From NCBI GenBank assembly GCA_003971905.1, contig RSEE01000016.1:434001-498000 (forward strand): DNA of 64,000 nt, given 5' to 3'. The notes below the pieces were generated by a model that was not told where the DNA came from, made no database searches, and was given only the letters and a program-made list of their open reading frames with translations. Source of the stretch: Moniliella sp. 'wahieum'. Lineage: Eukaryota; Basidiomycota; Moniliellomycetes; Moniliellales; Moniliellaceae. Below, one piece after another: positions 54,520 through 64,000 of the stretch. The translations under genes were made by a program, and so were the position numbers. How positions within the stretch are numbered: the stretch's first letter is position 1; each line of letters starts with the position of its first letter.

Positions 54520-56290
54520 GTGGATGACTAAAGGCGAGACTCGTCCCATCTTCCCCCCTCGGAACGCTAGTTTGTGTGTTGTGGAGCGATGCCGTTGGCT
54601 CTAGTATGAATGGATGACATAGGCATCAGCATGGTTCTATCTGTAGCATCCAACCGTGCGCCACACTGCTAAAGCAAAGATGCTATCAGTAAAGCCAGTA
54701 TTGCGTTGGTCTTCGATCGAGCTTCAACCAACGTCCATTCGCGCAGGCCGTCCGTCGGTGCGAACTGCTACTGCTAGCAATAGTGTAATCCTGGCGACCG
54801 GCCGAACCTGATCGATGTCAGGGATCACTCGATCACATGATAATCGTCGATCGCATTATCATGTGCCACTGCTCATGCGCTCATAACTGACTGAAAGCTG
54901 CCCAAGTCAGATGTGCATGTCAATCACGAGATAGATGATGATACGATGCACGATGCATATCTGATCTTCTGATCACTGAGGATCTCTCGATCCTTGAAGT
55001 CAGCTTGAAGGTTGAAGACGTTGAAGCTTGATGCCTACACGTGACGTCGCATTAAGCATTGGGATGCAACACGGTTCGCACGAAGTAGAATCATCAGGCT
55101 GCGGCCCAGGAGGGGATGTGGATCTCTCCGCAGAGAGATCCTGACTTGCGAGGTCAGCGCCAGCTCCATCAGCGCCAACGCCAACTGACTGCGCGCGCTC
55201 AGGCGCTCAGGCCTGAGCCTCAGGCCTCAGGCTCAGCGCTCAGACTGAGCGGCTTAGCATCCTTGGCCTCATTCGGGCAGACAGCTTGAGTAGTCTGAAA
55301 AGGAGCTTGGCACCGCCGTCTCAGATCTCACGATCTCACACCACTGCCCCCCTGTCCCTCGCAACATTCCCCGCGCCGCACGGTGGGGCGAAGATCGGGC
55401 GACATCTGATGCGCTCAACAACTGGTGGCGCGTGGCGCGCCAGAAAAATATAAAAATTGCAAAACGGCGACGGCGTCCCCTGGCCTGGTCCAGGTAGACA
55501 CACAAGTGGACGGTCGTACGATTGCTGCCCTGGCCCCCACCACCCATTGCCGACAGTCAACAAACGTGTCTCTTGCCTCCTGCCCCCGTCTCGCCACTTC
55601 ACTGTGCTGGTCACGCGCTCTTTTACCCACCGGTCAGGCTGAGCCGTACACTGCATGTGCAGCGTGAGTACTGAGTGTGGCTCATGAACCCATCCTGTCC
55701 ACAGACGCACGCAGAGTCTGCCTCCGTTTTCCTTTTGCCCCTTCGTTATTGACAGGAGCGCGGTGGATACGAGGGGACCAATCTGACCATCGGTAACTAG
55801 CAACCAATCCCCACAACTGTTGCATGCTTGAATACCTGCTAGCCAGACTGTCCCCTATATTGCACCGCCATTCTTCCTGCCCCCACCACATTCGGTTGTT
55901 CGCCCGGCGGCAGGGAAAACAAAAGGTGTGTCGTGATCCTGAGAGCCTCTGGCAAACTGCGAGGACAGCGGACCGCGCATGCGCCCAACGGAGAACATCG
56001 CCGGCGCCTCAAGCCCCTCGCTCCTTGAGCTCAAATCATTTTCTTTATGGCGTTACTTAAAGACTGAGGCTCTTAATAGCGTCAAAGGGGCCTCACCGGC
56101 ACCGTCCTCATGGCCCATATGAGGTTATCATGTCATTTTCCTCAACTCCATCACTAACGTTTGTTTGAACTAGGTGCGATCCTACTTAACGTTTCACCTT
56201 CATCTTCCACCCTCCAAGCTTGCACCACGGCACCCATTGTTGTCCTCCTCCTTATTTTCCCCTGCTCATCCCGGACGACGATTGCTCAGT
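54520..56290. other. Intergenic region with word-rich, palindromic DNA
   Basis: 1.77 kb without a recognised gene. 54780-55030 is built of GATC/TGATC/TTGAAG words; 55192-55252 is a dense CTGAG/CTCAG palindrome cluster. A TATAAAAA at 55449-55456 has no clear downstream gene. The 155-codon minus-strand frame at 55336-55803 has no family features. Confidence 0.45.
55192..55252. repeat. Palindromic CTCAGG/CCTGAG cluster
   Basis: GCGCTCAGGCGCTCAGG followed by CCTGAGCCTCAGG, CCTCAGGCTCAGCGCTCAG and ACTGAGCGG. Overlapping inverted repeats allow several alternative hairpins. Confidence 0.7.
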
Positions 56291-57089
56291 ATGGAAAATG
56301 ACATCGCATCCCTTGAACAAGAGTCCCATCGACCCCATCCCGTCGGCAGTGGCGAAAGGAGCAAATTGATGCTGGTCTAATCGACCCTTTGACAGGCGAT
56401 TTTGTTCCCCGCCCACCCAGGCGCTCCTTTGCTTCTTCAAATCCTTACTGGGCCTATGTGCGGCCGCCATTTTCCTCGTCTTAGTTACAGGAGAGGCCGT
56501 GAAGGGCGATCCGCTTGGGGTTGTCGCCCAACCCGACACAGCTGGCGTTCTGTACGTCACCCTCGTTGCCTAAACTCAATGCTAGTGTAGCTTCTGTTCT
56601 GACCCTTCCTGTTCAAATATGAAAGGAACGACCACGAGGCATGACCATGTCAGAGCTTTCGCACTTTGATGGCCGTTCCCCCGATCAGCTAATCTATTTG
56701 GCCATTAAGGGGGACGTGTACGATGTAAGCCACAAACGTTACCTGTACGGACCTGGAGGAGGATACGCCTTCTTTGCCGGCCGTGACGCCAGTCGTGCCT
56801 TTGTCACGGGCTGTTTCCAGGACCACTTGACCCATGACATCCGCGGTCTTACTGCCGCCCGAATTGGAGGTGCGTTCACAGTTTCCACTCCCTTCCCCTC
56901 CCCTCTCCGAGATGTATATGCCCCGAGCAGTGTGCTAATGACCCACGGAGGACAGACTCTGGACCGCTGGCACACATTTTTTGAAAAGAACGATAACTAT
57001 CGACGGTCGGCTACTTGATTGACCTCCCACCCATTGACCCTGCGTCTCCTGTGCCGACGGGGTTCTGCATGCACCAGCCCTCTCGTTGA
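56291..57089 (+). CDS. Cytochrome-b5-like heme-binding protein, MAPR family
   Basis: MAPR proteins (progesterone-receptor-like, Dap1 relatives) bind heme and support membrane P450 enzymes. The start at 56291 gives MENDIASLEQESHRPHPV; one frame over come EQIDAGLIDPLTGDFVPRPP and FASSNPYWAYVRPPFSSS, then the heme domain: ERPRGMTMSELSHFDGRSPD, QLIYLAIKGDVYDVSHKRYL, YGPGGGYAFFAGRDASRAFV, DHLTHDIRGLTAARIG. An intron (56870-56950 region, donor GTGCGT, acceptor CACGGAG) leads to LDRWHTFFEKNDNYRR and, one frame over, VGYLIDLPPIDPASPVPTGF, stop 57087-57089. An intron with GTACGT donor near 56553 is also likely. Membrane anchoring is expected from the family, but the segment is obscured by frame breaks. 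Confidence 0.75.
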
Positions 57090-57812
57090 ATCGCCTTGTC
57101 TATACTTTCGCACACTCTTTGTCCGTTATTCTTGGGTTTCCTGCACTTCATATTGTCACCTTGACTTTCCCTGTTGTATGGCGTGTGAGATCGTCAGCAG
57201 TTCGTGCCATGTACTAATAGTCTGTCTCTATTAGGCTTTTTGATGCCCTACGAGAGATCTGAGAAGGATAGATGCCGCGTCCCCGGCTTCATGCCTGTGC
57301 CCCCATCTTCCCATTTTGCTTTTGCCCCTCTCTCTTACAGGCTTCCTCTGTCGTCTGCGTATCCTCATTTCTGGCCACCACAGCGATTGGGGTGGTAGCA
57401 TGCCCCCTACCTGATGATAAATGATGGCATGCTCACTCCAACACTGGGTCTGTCATACTTGTAGCTCAATGGCTAGCGCTGATCTCGCTTCCGTTTCCCG
57501 TTTCTTTGCCTCGAACGTCTGGCTCTTTCCCTGTTCTCGCTTCTTCTTCTCCGCGAACGATTGCTACACTCCCCGACCGTGTCTCGACTCTGGTCTCCCT
57601 CGCCAGGCCCCGACTGTGACAATGTCGATCAAGTTTTTGCGGGAAAAAAGGAAAAAAAAGGCCGAGGGGTTTGAAACAATGAAACAATAGCATTGCCTTT
57701 GAGGATCTGAGACGATATCGAAAAGCTTCAGCCTCCACTGCTTGCATCTTCGTCGTCGGGTGCGCAGCCACCCGACATCCTAGATCACTGCGACCATCTG
57801 CATTTTTCTCAC
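57090..57812. other. Intergenic region
   Basis: 720 bp, T/C-rich, between tandem plus-strand genes; no gene recognised. Confidence 0.45.
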
Positions 57813-59218
57813 ATGGTGTCTGGGGATCCGCCCAAGATGCCTCTTCCGCGCCTCGGGACGCTTGGCATGTTCATTCTGGACAATTCCATTACCTGCAGCC
57901 CGACGGCTCCCCCGAATCCCCATCCGACCGCGGCTTCCCCCCCAAGTGGCGGCGGGGGCACGTACGTGTGTGTAGGTGCGTCAGACCTCCTCTCGTCCTT
58001 GGTGCCCGGCTGACCTTCCCGTTGCCTTCTCTTAACTCGAACCAGCGGCGAGCATGTGGTACGTTTTTTCTGTCTCCATCTGGCTCCCATGCTTCCCCTC
58101 GCCGCGTGCCGGGATTGCTAACGCGAAATTCTGAGCAGGCTGGCCCCCAACCGAGTGTGCATGGTGGTCGATCGGGGAACTGACTGGGACAGCGACTGGC
58201 AACGGCAACTGGACCAGTACGTTGATACGTCCTCCTTGCAAGAAGGAGAGGTGGGCATCTGGCACTTCCGCCCCCGGGAGGGTAAGACGACTCGCTCTCA
58301 ACGTCTTCCGCGGAGATACGCGGGAGTATGAGTATCCGGCTGGCCGGGTGCGCATCTACCCCCCGGACCTGTTGATGAAGGATGTTCATACGGACAAGAT
58401 TGGTATACCTGAAGTTCTGCATCTCGTATGCTCCCCCGAGCGAGCGAAATCGATTGCGGAAGTTACAAGTGTTTATGCCTCGGAAGGACGGGGCGCCTTT
58501 CGCAATGCTGACCAGGACCCAGCACCCATGCTGATCTGGGAGCCCATGCCAATGGATGCGGCCAAAGAACTTGGACGCATGCTTGGCACTCTTTGAGAAG
58601 GTGCACTTATTCAGTCCGAATCATGAGGAGGCCGCTTGCCTCCTCTCGGTTACCCTGCCCCCCGAAGAAGACGAGGAAGGTATGGTGTCTGCTGTCGAGC
58701 AGATGGTCTCCAAGTTGCTCGCTTTGGCCGGGGAAATGGGACTGCCGCGAACCCCAGTGATTGGCCTGAGGTCGGGCAAGTTGGGCACCTATCTTGAGCC
58801 AGCCCATCTCTCCCCACGTACAGAAGCCGGACAGGTTTCTGGGTCGCAGCCTACCACGACCGTTCTATGGCGCACCGTGTGGTCGATGTCACGGGCGGAG
58901 GAAATGGGTGGCTTGGTGGGTACGCATCCGCCATGGCTGATGCGGTTGCAACTCAGCCCAAGATCAAGGTCATGATGGACAAGGACACTTTGTTACGAGC
59001 TGGTGTGCGTGGCAGTGTTTCGGCCTGTAAGTTTCTTCTCCGCACGTACTTGCACTAGATCCTGACCGGTCCATCCAGCCTACATGATTGAGCAGTTCTC
59101 TTCTTCCGCCGGCTTCCAACTTCCTTCCTGGTGCAACAGCTGTGGCAGCGAGGAAGGGGTTGATGAAGGAGCCCAAGCCCGCTTCGATCGGCTCTACAAA
59201 CGGGTCACTGCAGGATAA
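57813..59218 (+). CDS. Mak32-like PfkB-family carbohydrate kinase homologue
   Basis: PfkB-fold protein of the yeast Mak32 group, whose substrate is not established. The start at 57813 gives MVSGDPPKMPLPRLGTLGMF, ILDNSI, then SGGGGTYVCV. Introns 57976-58045 and 58059-58138 flank a 13-nt exon (58046-58058) and together restore ASMWLAPNRVCMVVDRGTDW. Further: LQEGEVGIWHFRPREGKTTR, ALNVFRGDTREYEYPAGRVR, APMLIWEPMP, ALFEKVHLFSPNHEEAACLL and the kinase-site motif as VVDVTGGGNGWLGGYASAMA, with Asn where PfkB kinases have the catalytic Asp (GAGD). A 52-nt intron (59027-59078) joins the last exon YMIEQFSSSAGFQL, stop 59216-59218. Frame breaks near 58282, 58573 and 58840. GGGN is typical of the Mak32 group. 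Confidence 0.82.
58046..58058 (+). other. 13-nt microexon of the Mak32-like gene
   Basis: CGGCGAGCATGTG between acceptor AACCAG and donor GTACGT. Using donor GTGCGT at 57976 and acceptor GAGCAG at 58138 it completes TYVCVAASMWLAPNRV in frame, which fits the family pattern. Alternative splices that skip it also keep the frame but lose conserved residues. Confidence 0.5.
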
Positions 59219-59282
59219 TAGTGTATCAATGGGCCGGCTCAACCATCCACATGCTGGTGCAACAGAGGTACCAGTAAGAATA

Positions 59283-62200
59283 TTATTTATCGAGAAAACA
59301 GTAATTGGGCGAAAGAGAAAGCGAAAAAAGAGAGAGAGTAATGACCTTAATGACCTTAATGACGCTGGTGGGAGCTGGCCCAGTGCCGCTGGCCCCAACA
59401 AATCCGCTCTGGATGCCCATCCGACGATTGTACCGTTCAATCTCCCATTGCTTGAGACCGTCGTCGCCGGCCCAGTTGGCCGACGAAGACCGTGGACGCC
59501 GACGAACATTGTTGCTCTTTGGGAACATCTCCTCGATCGGTACGTTGCCCACCGGTGCCCCAAACAGTGCATCCGTATCAATGTCCATCTGCGCCTCGAG
59601 CGTGTCCTGCAGCGTCTGACCCTTGCACCAATCGGGCGCAAGCTTGCGCCGACGAATCGTCTCCTCGTCATCCGACATGGAGTACTCGGATCGTACCTCG
59701 GGCAACTCGATGTCCTCGTCGCGCGTGCTGTCGGGGCTTCCCGCCTCTCCAGGATGGAACCCGCCTGGACTTGTTGGGAGACATTGGAAGGTGCACAACA
59801 GGAGGTTTGCGACAGGTCTTTGCTGGAACGGGTTGTGCTGGGAAAAGTTGGCCGAAGCCGCGGCAGAAGGAGCGACAGGAGGAGGCACGGAACTATAGAG
59901 GCCGATGGGGTAATGCGAGCGGTTTGTGGCTTGATCAGCAGAGACGGTTTCTTGGTCAAATGTCCAGCTGGGCCACTTGAACCCACCCCTGTATTGGCAA
60001 TGCGACCGTTGCCCTGTGGACGGAAGGCTGCCCCGGCACTCTTTGGGTTGGGGGGAAGCGGCTTGGCCATGACCATCGTCTTGGGAGGGGGCCGAGGGGC
60101 GGGTGCTGCCTTGGCTGGGACCGGCTTTGACAGCGCCGGCTTGGTAGGCGCCGGCTTGGTGGCCGATGCGAGCGTAGGCTTGGCTGGTGGCGCAGGTCCC
60201 TTGGTCGCAGGCGGCCGGGCAGCCGCTTTGGCCCGAGTCGTGGCTGGGGTGGGGTGAGCCGGCTTCTTGCCAACTGCAGACGAGGGAGCACGGAGGCCTG
60301 TGGTGGAAGGTGCTCGCTCGGTGGGCTTGGGAGTCTGAGCGGCCTTACGTCGCTCCTCCCGCTCAAGCTGTTTCCGTTCCTCTTCAGCTTCGGTGGCTTT
60401 GCGCGCCGCTTCTGCACGAACGACACTGGCCAAACGGGTGGAATGAGCCGGGGTGCTGTGGGCACCAGGTCGGGAAAGAGCCTCTTGGCTTTGCATTTTA
60501 GGCGAGTGGGCCTGGACAGCAGCTTGGCCGTGGCCCGCAAATGAGAAGAGGCCCTTGAGTTTGGACCCAATGCTCCAGGTGGGAGAACCCTGGGGTGTGC
60601 CCTGTTGCGATTCTGCGCGCGTAGGCGTGGCAGGACGAAGCTTGGGCGAGCCAGTGGCCAAGGGGAGACGGCTGAAGGGAATGCGCTTGGGGGACGTTTG
60701 CGGTGTAGTGGACGCTGTCTGAGTGGGGCAGCTTTGCTGCGCAGGTTCCTGTTGGAAGGAGTCGGAAGCAAGGTCGACATCTTGGACCTCGGTGTCCCTG
60801 CTCCGGCGGGCTTGTGCGAATGGGACATGAAGGACCGATCGAAGATGTTTGGCTGCCGACGCTAGCCTTCTTGGGTGTCGACTTTGCCACGGGAATGGGT
60901 GCTTGGGGAGCAGCGGCCAAAACTGGGGAGGCAGGCACGGCTCGGGGCACGGGATGAACCGTGACGGACTCACTCAGCATGATGGGCGATGGAGGTGGTA
61001 GGTTGGACTCGTCCGACAGACGCAGGAGAGGCTGTGGCGATACGTTGAACAGGAGATTGAGGAGCAGGAGAGCGGGGAGAATGAGGTGAGGGTGCCCGTT
61101 CAAACTCGGCGGGATGGGCAATGGCATGACCAACCCGGGCTCCAGTGGCGCCGAGGCGGGATCGCAAAGCAGCCACGGCGCTGGTAGGATGCTGAGCTGC
61201 CAGTCCAAGACCAACCGTGGCCTGTGCAACGTGGCTTTGACTTTGGTCCACAACCACCTTCTTTGTTGGACGACTTGTTTGAGCGGAATCCGTGAGGGTA
61301 TCCTCCTCCGTATCCATCTCGTCGCTCTTGCGCTTCTTGCCCCCAGGATGAGAAGGTGAAGTAGCCGGCTCTTGTTAGCTTCCTCAGGCTCGTCATTCGA
61401 GGCGGCTGAGAGCAAGAGCTGGTAAAACGACTTGGACGGGTTGCGTAGCATCGTGTTGTCCTGGGTTGCAGCCTCAGGTTCAGGAGCAGAACCCTTACTG
61501 GAGGCAAACAAGCTCCGTTTGGGTGGGGTACATCCTCCGTCTCGACATCAGATGAGAGGACAAATTAGACAGATCGCTGGACTCGTCACTCGCGTCCGTT
61601 GCATCCTGATTGGGCCGGCCTTATCCGTCCCAACATCCCGCGACTTGGCGGATCCTTCCTCCTCCTCCTCCAATTCATCGCGCTCCTCCGACATACGAGG
61701 GCGCTGAACCTCTCCCGACTCGGAGCCTGCTGTAACAAAGCTCTTGTGGGCCGATGAACTGGATCCAGCGCGGGTCGTACGTGCATCTTGCGTAAGTGTC
61801 CTGGACGTGCGCGGCGGAGCAAGAATCTCAACTGAGTTGTCCTCCATCGACTGGTCCACGTCAGCTGCGGGCGACATGGGAATGGTTTTGGTAGGTGCAG
61901 CAAATGCGCCCTTAGTATCGGCCACAGGCGGTACAGACGGGGCTCAGGCGCATGTTGCTCCAAAAGTGCGCCCTGCTCCTGAGGGTTGGGGTCGGTATGC
62001 AACGGCTCCTCCGGATATGCTGATCCTCATCACACAGCTCCTTGATGGGAGCGGGTGAAGTCTGAGGAGATGGGGTGGGGGTAGAGGACATTAACTTCGC
62101 GTTCTCCACAGGGGGAGAGGCAACTTGGGGCATTTCCTCAGTCACTGACATATCCTCCTCAGGCTTGGATTGGGCTTCGGCTTCGGGCGCAGACCTATTC

Positions 62201-62975
62201 TCGTGCTCAGGCTCCTGTCGAGACTCAGGCTCAGGCTCAAGCTCAGGTTCAAGCTCCTTCCGTGGTTGGGCTCCAGATCTGGCTCCTGCACTGTTGAGAC
62301 TCGGACATTTGGTGTTGAGGCTCCGATTGCGGTTGCGGTTGCGAGGCAGTCCCGCCTTTTTCGCCGCCCTCGAAGCTGAGCGAGTAATTTTCCTGGTCGG
62401 CATCTTTTTCACCCACCCGGGCTGGCTTGGTCTTAGCCTTGGAGGCAGGCACAGGTTTCTTGGATTCCGACGCAATGACGGGTTGCTCGACGAGGCTGTT
62501 CAAGCTGCGGGTTTGCAAGGCAGAGTTGCCTCCCATGGCTCTGAGGGGTGAGAGGGAAGCAGGGCCCGGGGTGGGGGTAGGAGAGATAATTCCGTTTTCC
62601 TTGTTGCTCAAGCGAGGGGCTGCGAAGAGGGCTGGCTCAAAAGAATCGAGGGCCGGCTTGGCGCACCTTGCGCTGCGGAGACTTGACAAGATCAACGAGC
62701 CGGCGGCTGCGCTCGTCCTCACGCCCACGCACCTGCTGACTGGAGACGTCAAGTAGAATTTGGGAGTCAGCTGTTTGCTCCCACGACCAATAGAGGTGGG
62801 GGGAGAGAGACGTACACATAGTGCTGCCGGAGAGTGGCGCCGTCGGAGATCATCTGGAGTGCCCAGTCCATGTCGAGGTGAACCTCAAGCACATCGAGGG
62901 AGCAGAGGGCATCCAAGCTGGAGAGGAGGCTGCCCAGCGTGGTGGGCGCCCGAGGACGCGTGTGGTAGTGGCCAT
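59283..62975 (-). CDS. INCENP/Sli15, chromosomal passenger scaffold
   Basis: INCENP binds and activates Aurora B at kinetochores and the spindle midzone. The C-terminal IN-box is complete: IELPEVRSEYSMSDDEETIR, KLAPDWCKGQTLQDTLEAQM, VPIEEMFPKSNNVRRRPRSS, then SANWAGDDGLKQWEIERYNR. The Ser-Ser before ANW is the Aurora phosphorylation site of the family. A short charged helix (ARKATEAEEERKQLEREERR) and long Ser/Pro/Ala/Lys low-complexity regions lie upstream. The N-terminus reads LSSLDALCSLDVLEVHLDMD and ISDGATLRQHYV, joined by a 76-nt intron (62740-62815) to QQVRGREDERSRRLVDLVKS. The start at 62975 (MATTTRVLGRPP) needs one frame shift; 63072 is the alternative. Many frame changes occur in the low-complexity middle. 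The 3' end converges on the Mak32-like gene, 64 bp away. Confidence 0.85.
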
Positions 62976-64000
62976 GCTGGGAATGCTGAGCGCGGATCCA
63001 GGTGGTGTCGAGGCCGGTCGATGGCGATGGTGTTGGGGATGGTGGGGAGCGCCAGGGGGTGGTTGGACCCAACCCTGCGGCCTAAGGCCTGTCCAGCCGA
63101 AGCAGCCTCACCGGTGACGGTCACCCCGGCAAGAGTGAGAGGATGGAGTCTAGCTGAACGTTCAGGCTGCACGCTCAGCGCGCCCCCACGGCGCCAGTGT
63201 TGCCGCGTGCCGCGTCCGAATATCAACACCCACCCGGTGTTGCAATCTTTCAGTCGGCGGCTCCTCCAGCTCAGCCCAACCAGATCAACGCATTAGGCGT
63301 GTTGATCAACCGCCATGTCACGCCCCCCCGCGCCCACTGGCAAGACCCAACAGCACCAAGCCATCGGGGCTGAACACGGTATAATGCATGGGAAGTGCAT
63401 ATCATCGACTTCACTAGGAGACGGCCGTCGGACCCGCTTGACACTTGCCGTTTGTACGTTATCCGATGAACAAGATGCGGGGTTCCTCCTGCCGAGACCA
63501 TCGAGGAGGGAACTGAATCTCCGCACCCATTGGTCGGGAGTGGAGGCAGCAGGCAGCGCGAGAAGAAGAACCAAGCGAAAGTAAGAGGGTGAATGAGATC
63601 CAAACAGCTGAAACGTAACTGGTCTTGGGTACAACAATCCTTGTACCTTTCCCTGCTCATCCAGGCCAACATGTCATACTAACCCGGGCGTGTCGAAAGA
63701 CACAGCGAAATCGTGCCAGTAGGAAGCCGAACTGCCGACCCTTATCGGCGTAGTGGTCGCTCGGGCCCCAGCTGGGTCTTCGTCATGCTTAGCTGTACGA
63801 CAGCCAGAAAAACGGAGTATAGTATTAGTGTAGTCGTAGAGCTCTGCGTCGCGGTTGAAATCGATCGGACGGTCGAGCTATTTGTTTACTAACTTCAGGG
63901 GATAGTTTTCCTGGGGAATTCGTCCACGCTAGCGCTCCTCGTCTTACTGCAAACGGTTCTCATTCGTGGCGGTCCTCGGGCACTATAAACCTCACATGAT
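62976..64000. other. INCENP promoter region and window end
   Basis: No firmly supported gene. A plus-strand 89-codon frame at 63315-63584 (MSRPPAPTGKTQQHQAIGAE...) starts in a position suitable for a gene divergent from INCENP and ends ARRRTKRK; one frame over, IIDFTRRRPSDPLDTCRLYV is equally protein-like. I do not recognise it. 63680-64000 holds nothing recognised. Confidence 0.3.

Noticed and set aside
57455-57480. tRNA-like D-arm words TAGCTCAATGGCTAGCGC
   Set aside because: No acceptor pairing and no T-arm GTTCGAATC at the right distance; no tRNA gene could be supported anywhere in the window.
59088-60257. 389-codon plus-strand frame
   Set aside because: Antisense of the INCENP C-terminal half. 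Only the first 130 bases overlap the last exon of the Mak32-like gene, in another frame.
58970-60973. 667-codon minus-strand frame as one protein
   Set aside because: It starts inside the low-complexity middle of INCENP and leaves the true frame before the IN-box, which is read in 59283-59888.

Overview
This is a eukaryotic nuclear window from a fungus, most likely a basidiomycete. The clearest clade marker is a single reading frame joining spermidine synthase to saccharopine dehydrogenase (52215-54519), a fusion known from Basidiomycota. Introns are few and short (about 35-135 nt, one of 320 nt) and HSP90 has no intron in its coding region, which fits an intron-poor lineage such as Ustilaginomycotina. 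That finer placement is inference only.

Layout: 736-4764 (-) SEC31; 6232-8316 (+) HSP90 with a heat-shock element and TATA box; 8794-13262 (-) Num1/Mcp5-like cortical anchor; 13987-16207 (-) beta-adaptin of AP-1 type; 16433-16889 (+) unrecognised small gene; 16947-22249 an older Ty1/copia retrotransposon on the minus strand; 22250-24392 gene-poor DNA with an AT-rich part; 24393-29043 (+) Mediator MED25-like protein; 29091-30602 (-) unrecognised protein; 31046-31746 (-) mitochondrial ribosomal protein candidate; 32573-34621 (+) MIT-domain protein; 35489-36921 and 36876-38937 (-) Sir2/Hst1-type sirtuin with a repeat-rich acidic tail; 39995-41209 (+) mitochondrial ATP synthase gamma; 41935-43858 (-) siderophore-type MFS transporter; 44773-45116 (+) acylphosphatase; 45451-51019 a very young Ty1/copia element with two 217-bp LTRs that read identically; 52215-54519 (+) SPE3-LYS9 fusion; 56291-57089 (+) cytochrome-b5-like (MAPR) protein; 57813-59218 (+) Mak32-like PfkB protein; 59283-62975 (-) INCENP/Sli15.

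The genes are mostly unrelated housekeeping functions: COPII and AP-1 traffic, chaperone, dynein anchoring, Mediator, mitochondrial ATP synthesis and translation, lysine/polyamine synthesis, iron uptake, chromosomal passenger complex. There is no operon-like or biosynthetic cluster logic.

A pervasive feature is one- or two-base frame breaks, often in homopolymer runs, inside genes that must be essential. HSP90 is intact. I read these mainly as uncorrected sequencing indels, so CDS spans are given from true start to true stop across the breaks. Intergenic DNA is rich in short overlapping words (ATGCATGATG, GCGTGATG, CACGTGAC, heptamer repeats), and one of these motifs also lies inside the LTRs of the older retrotransposon.
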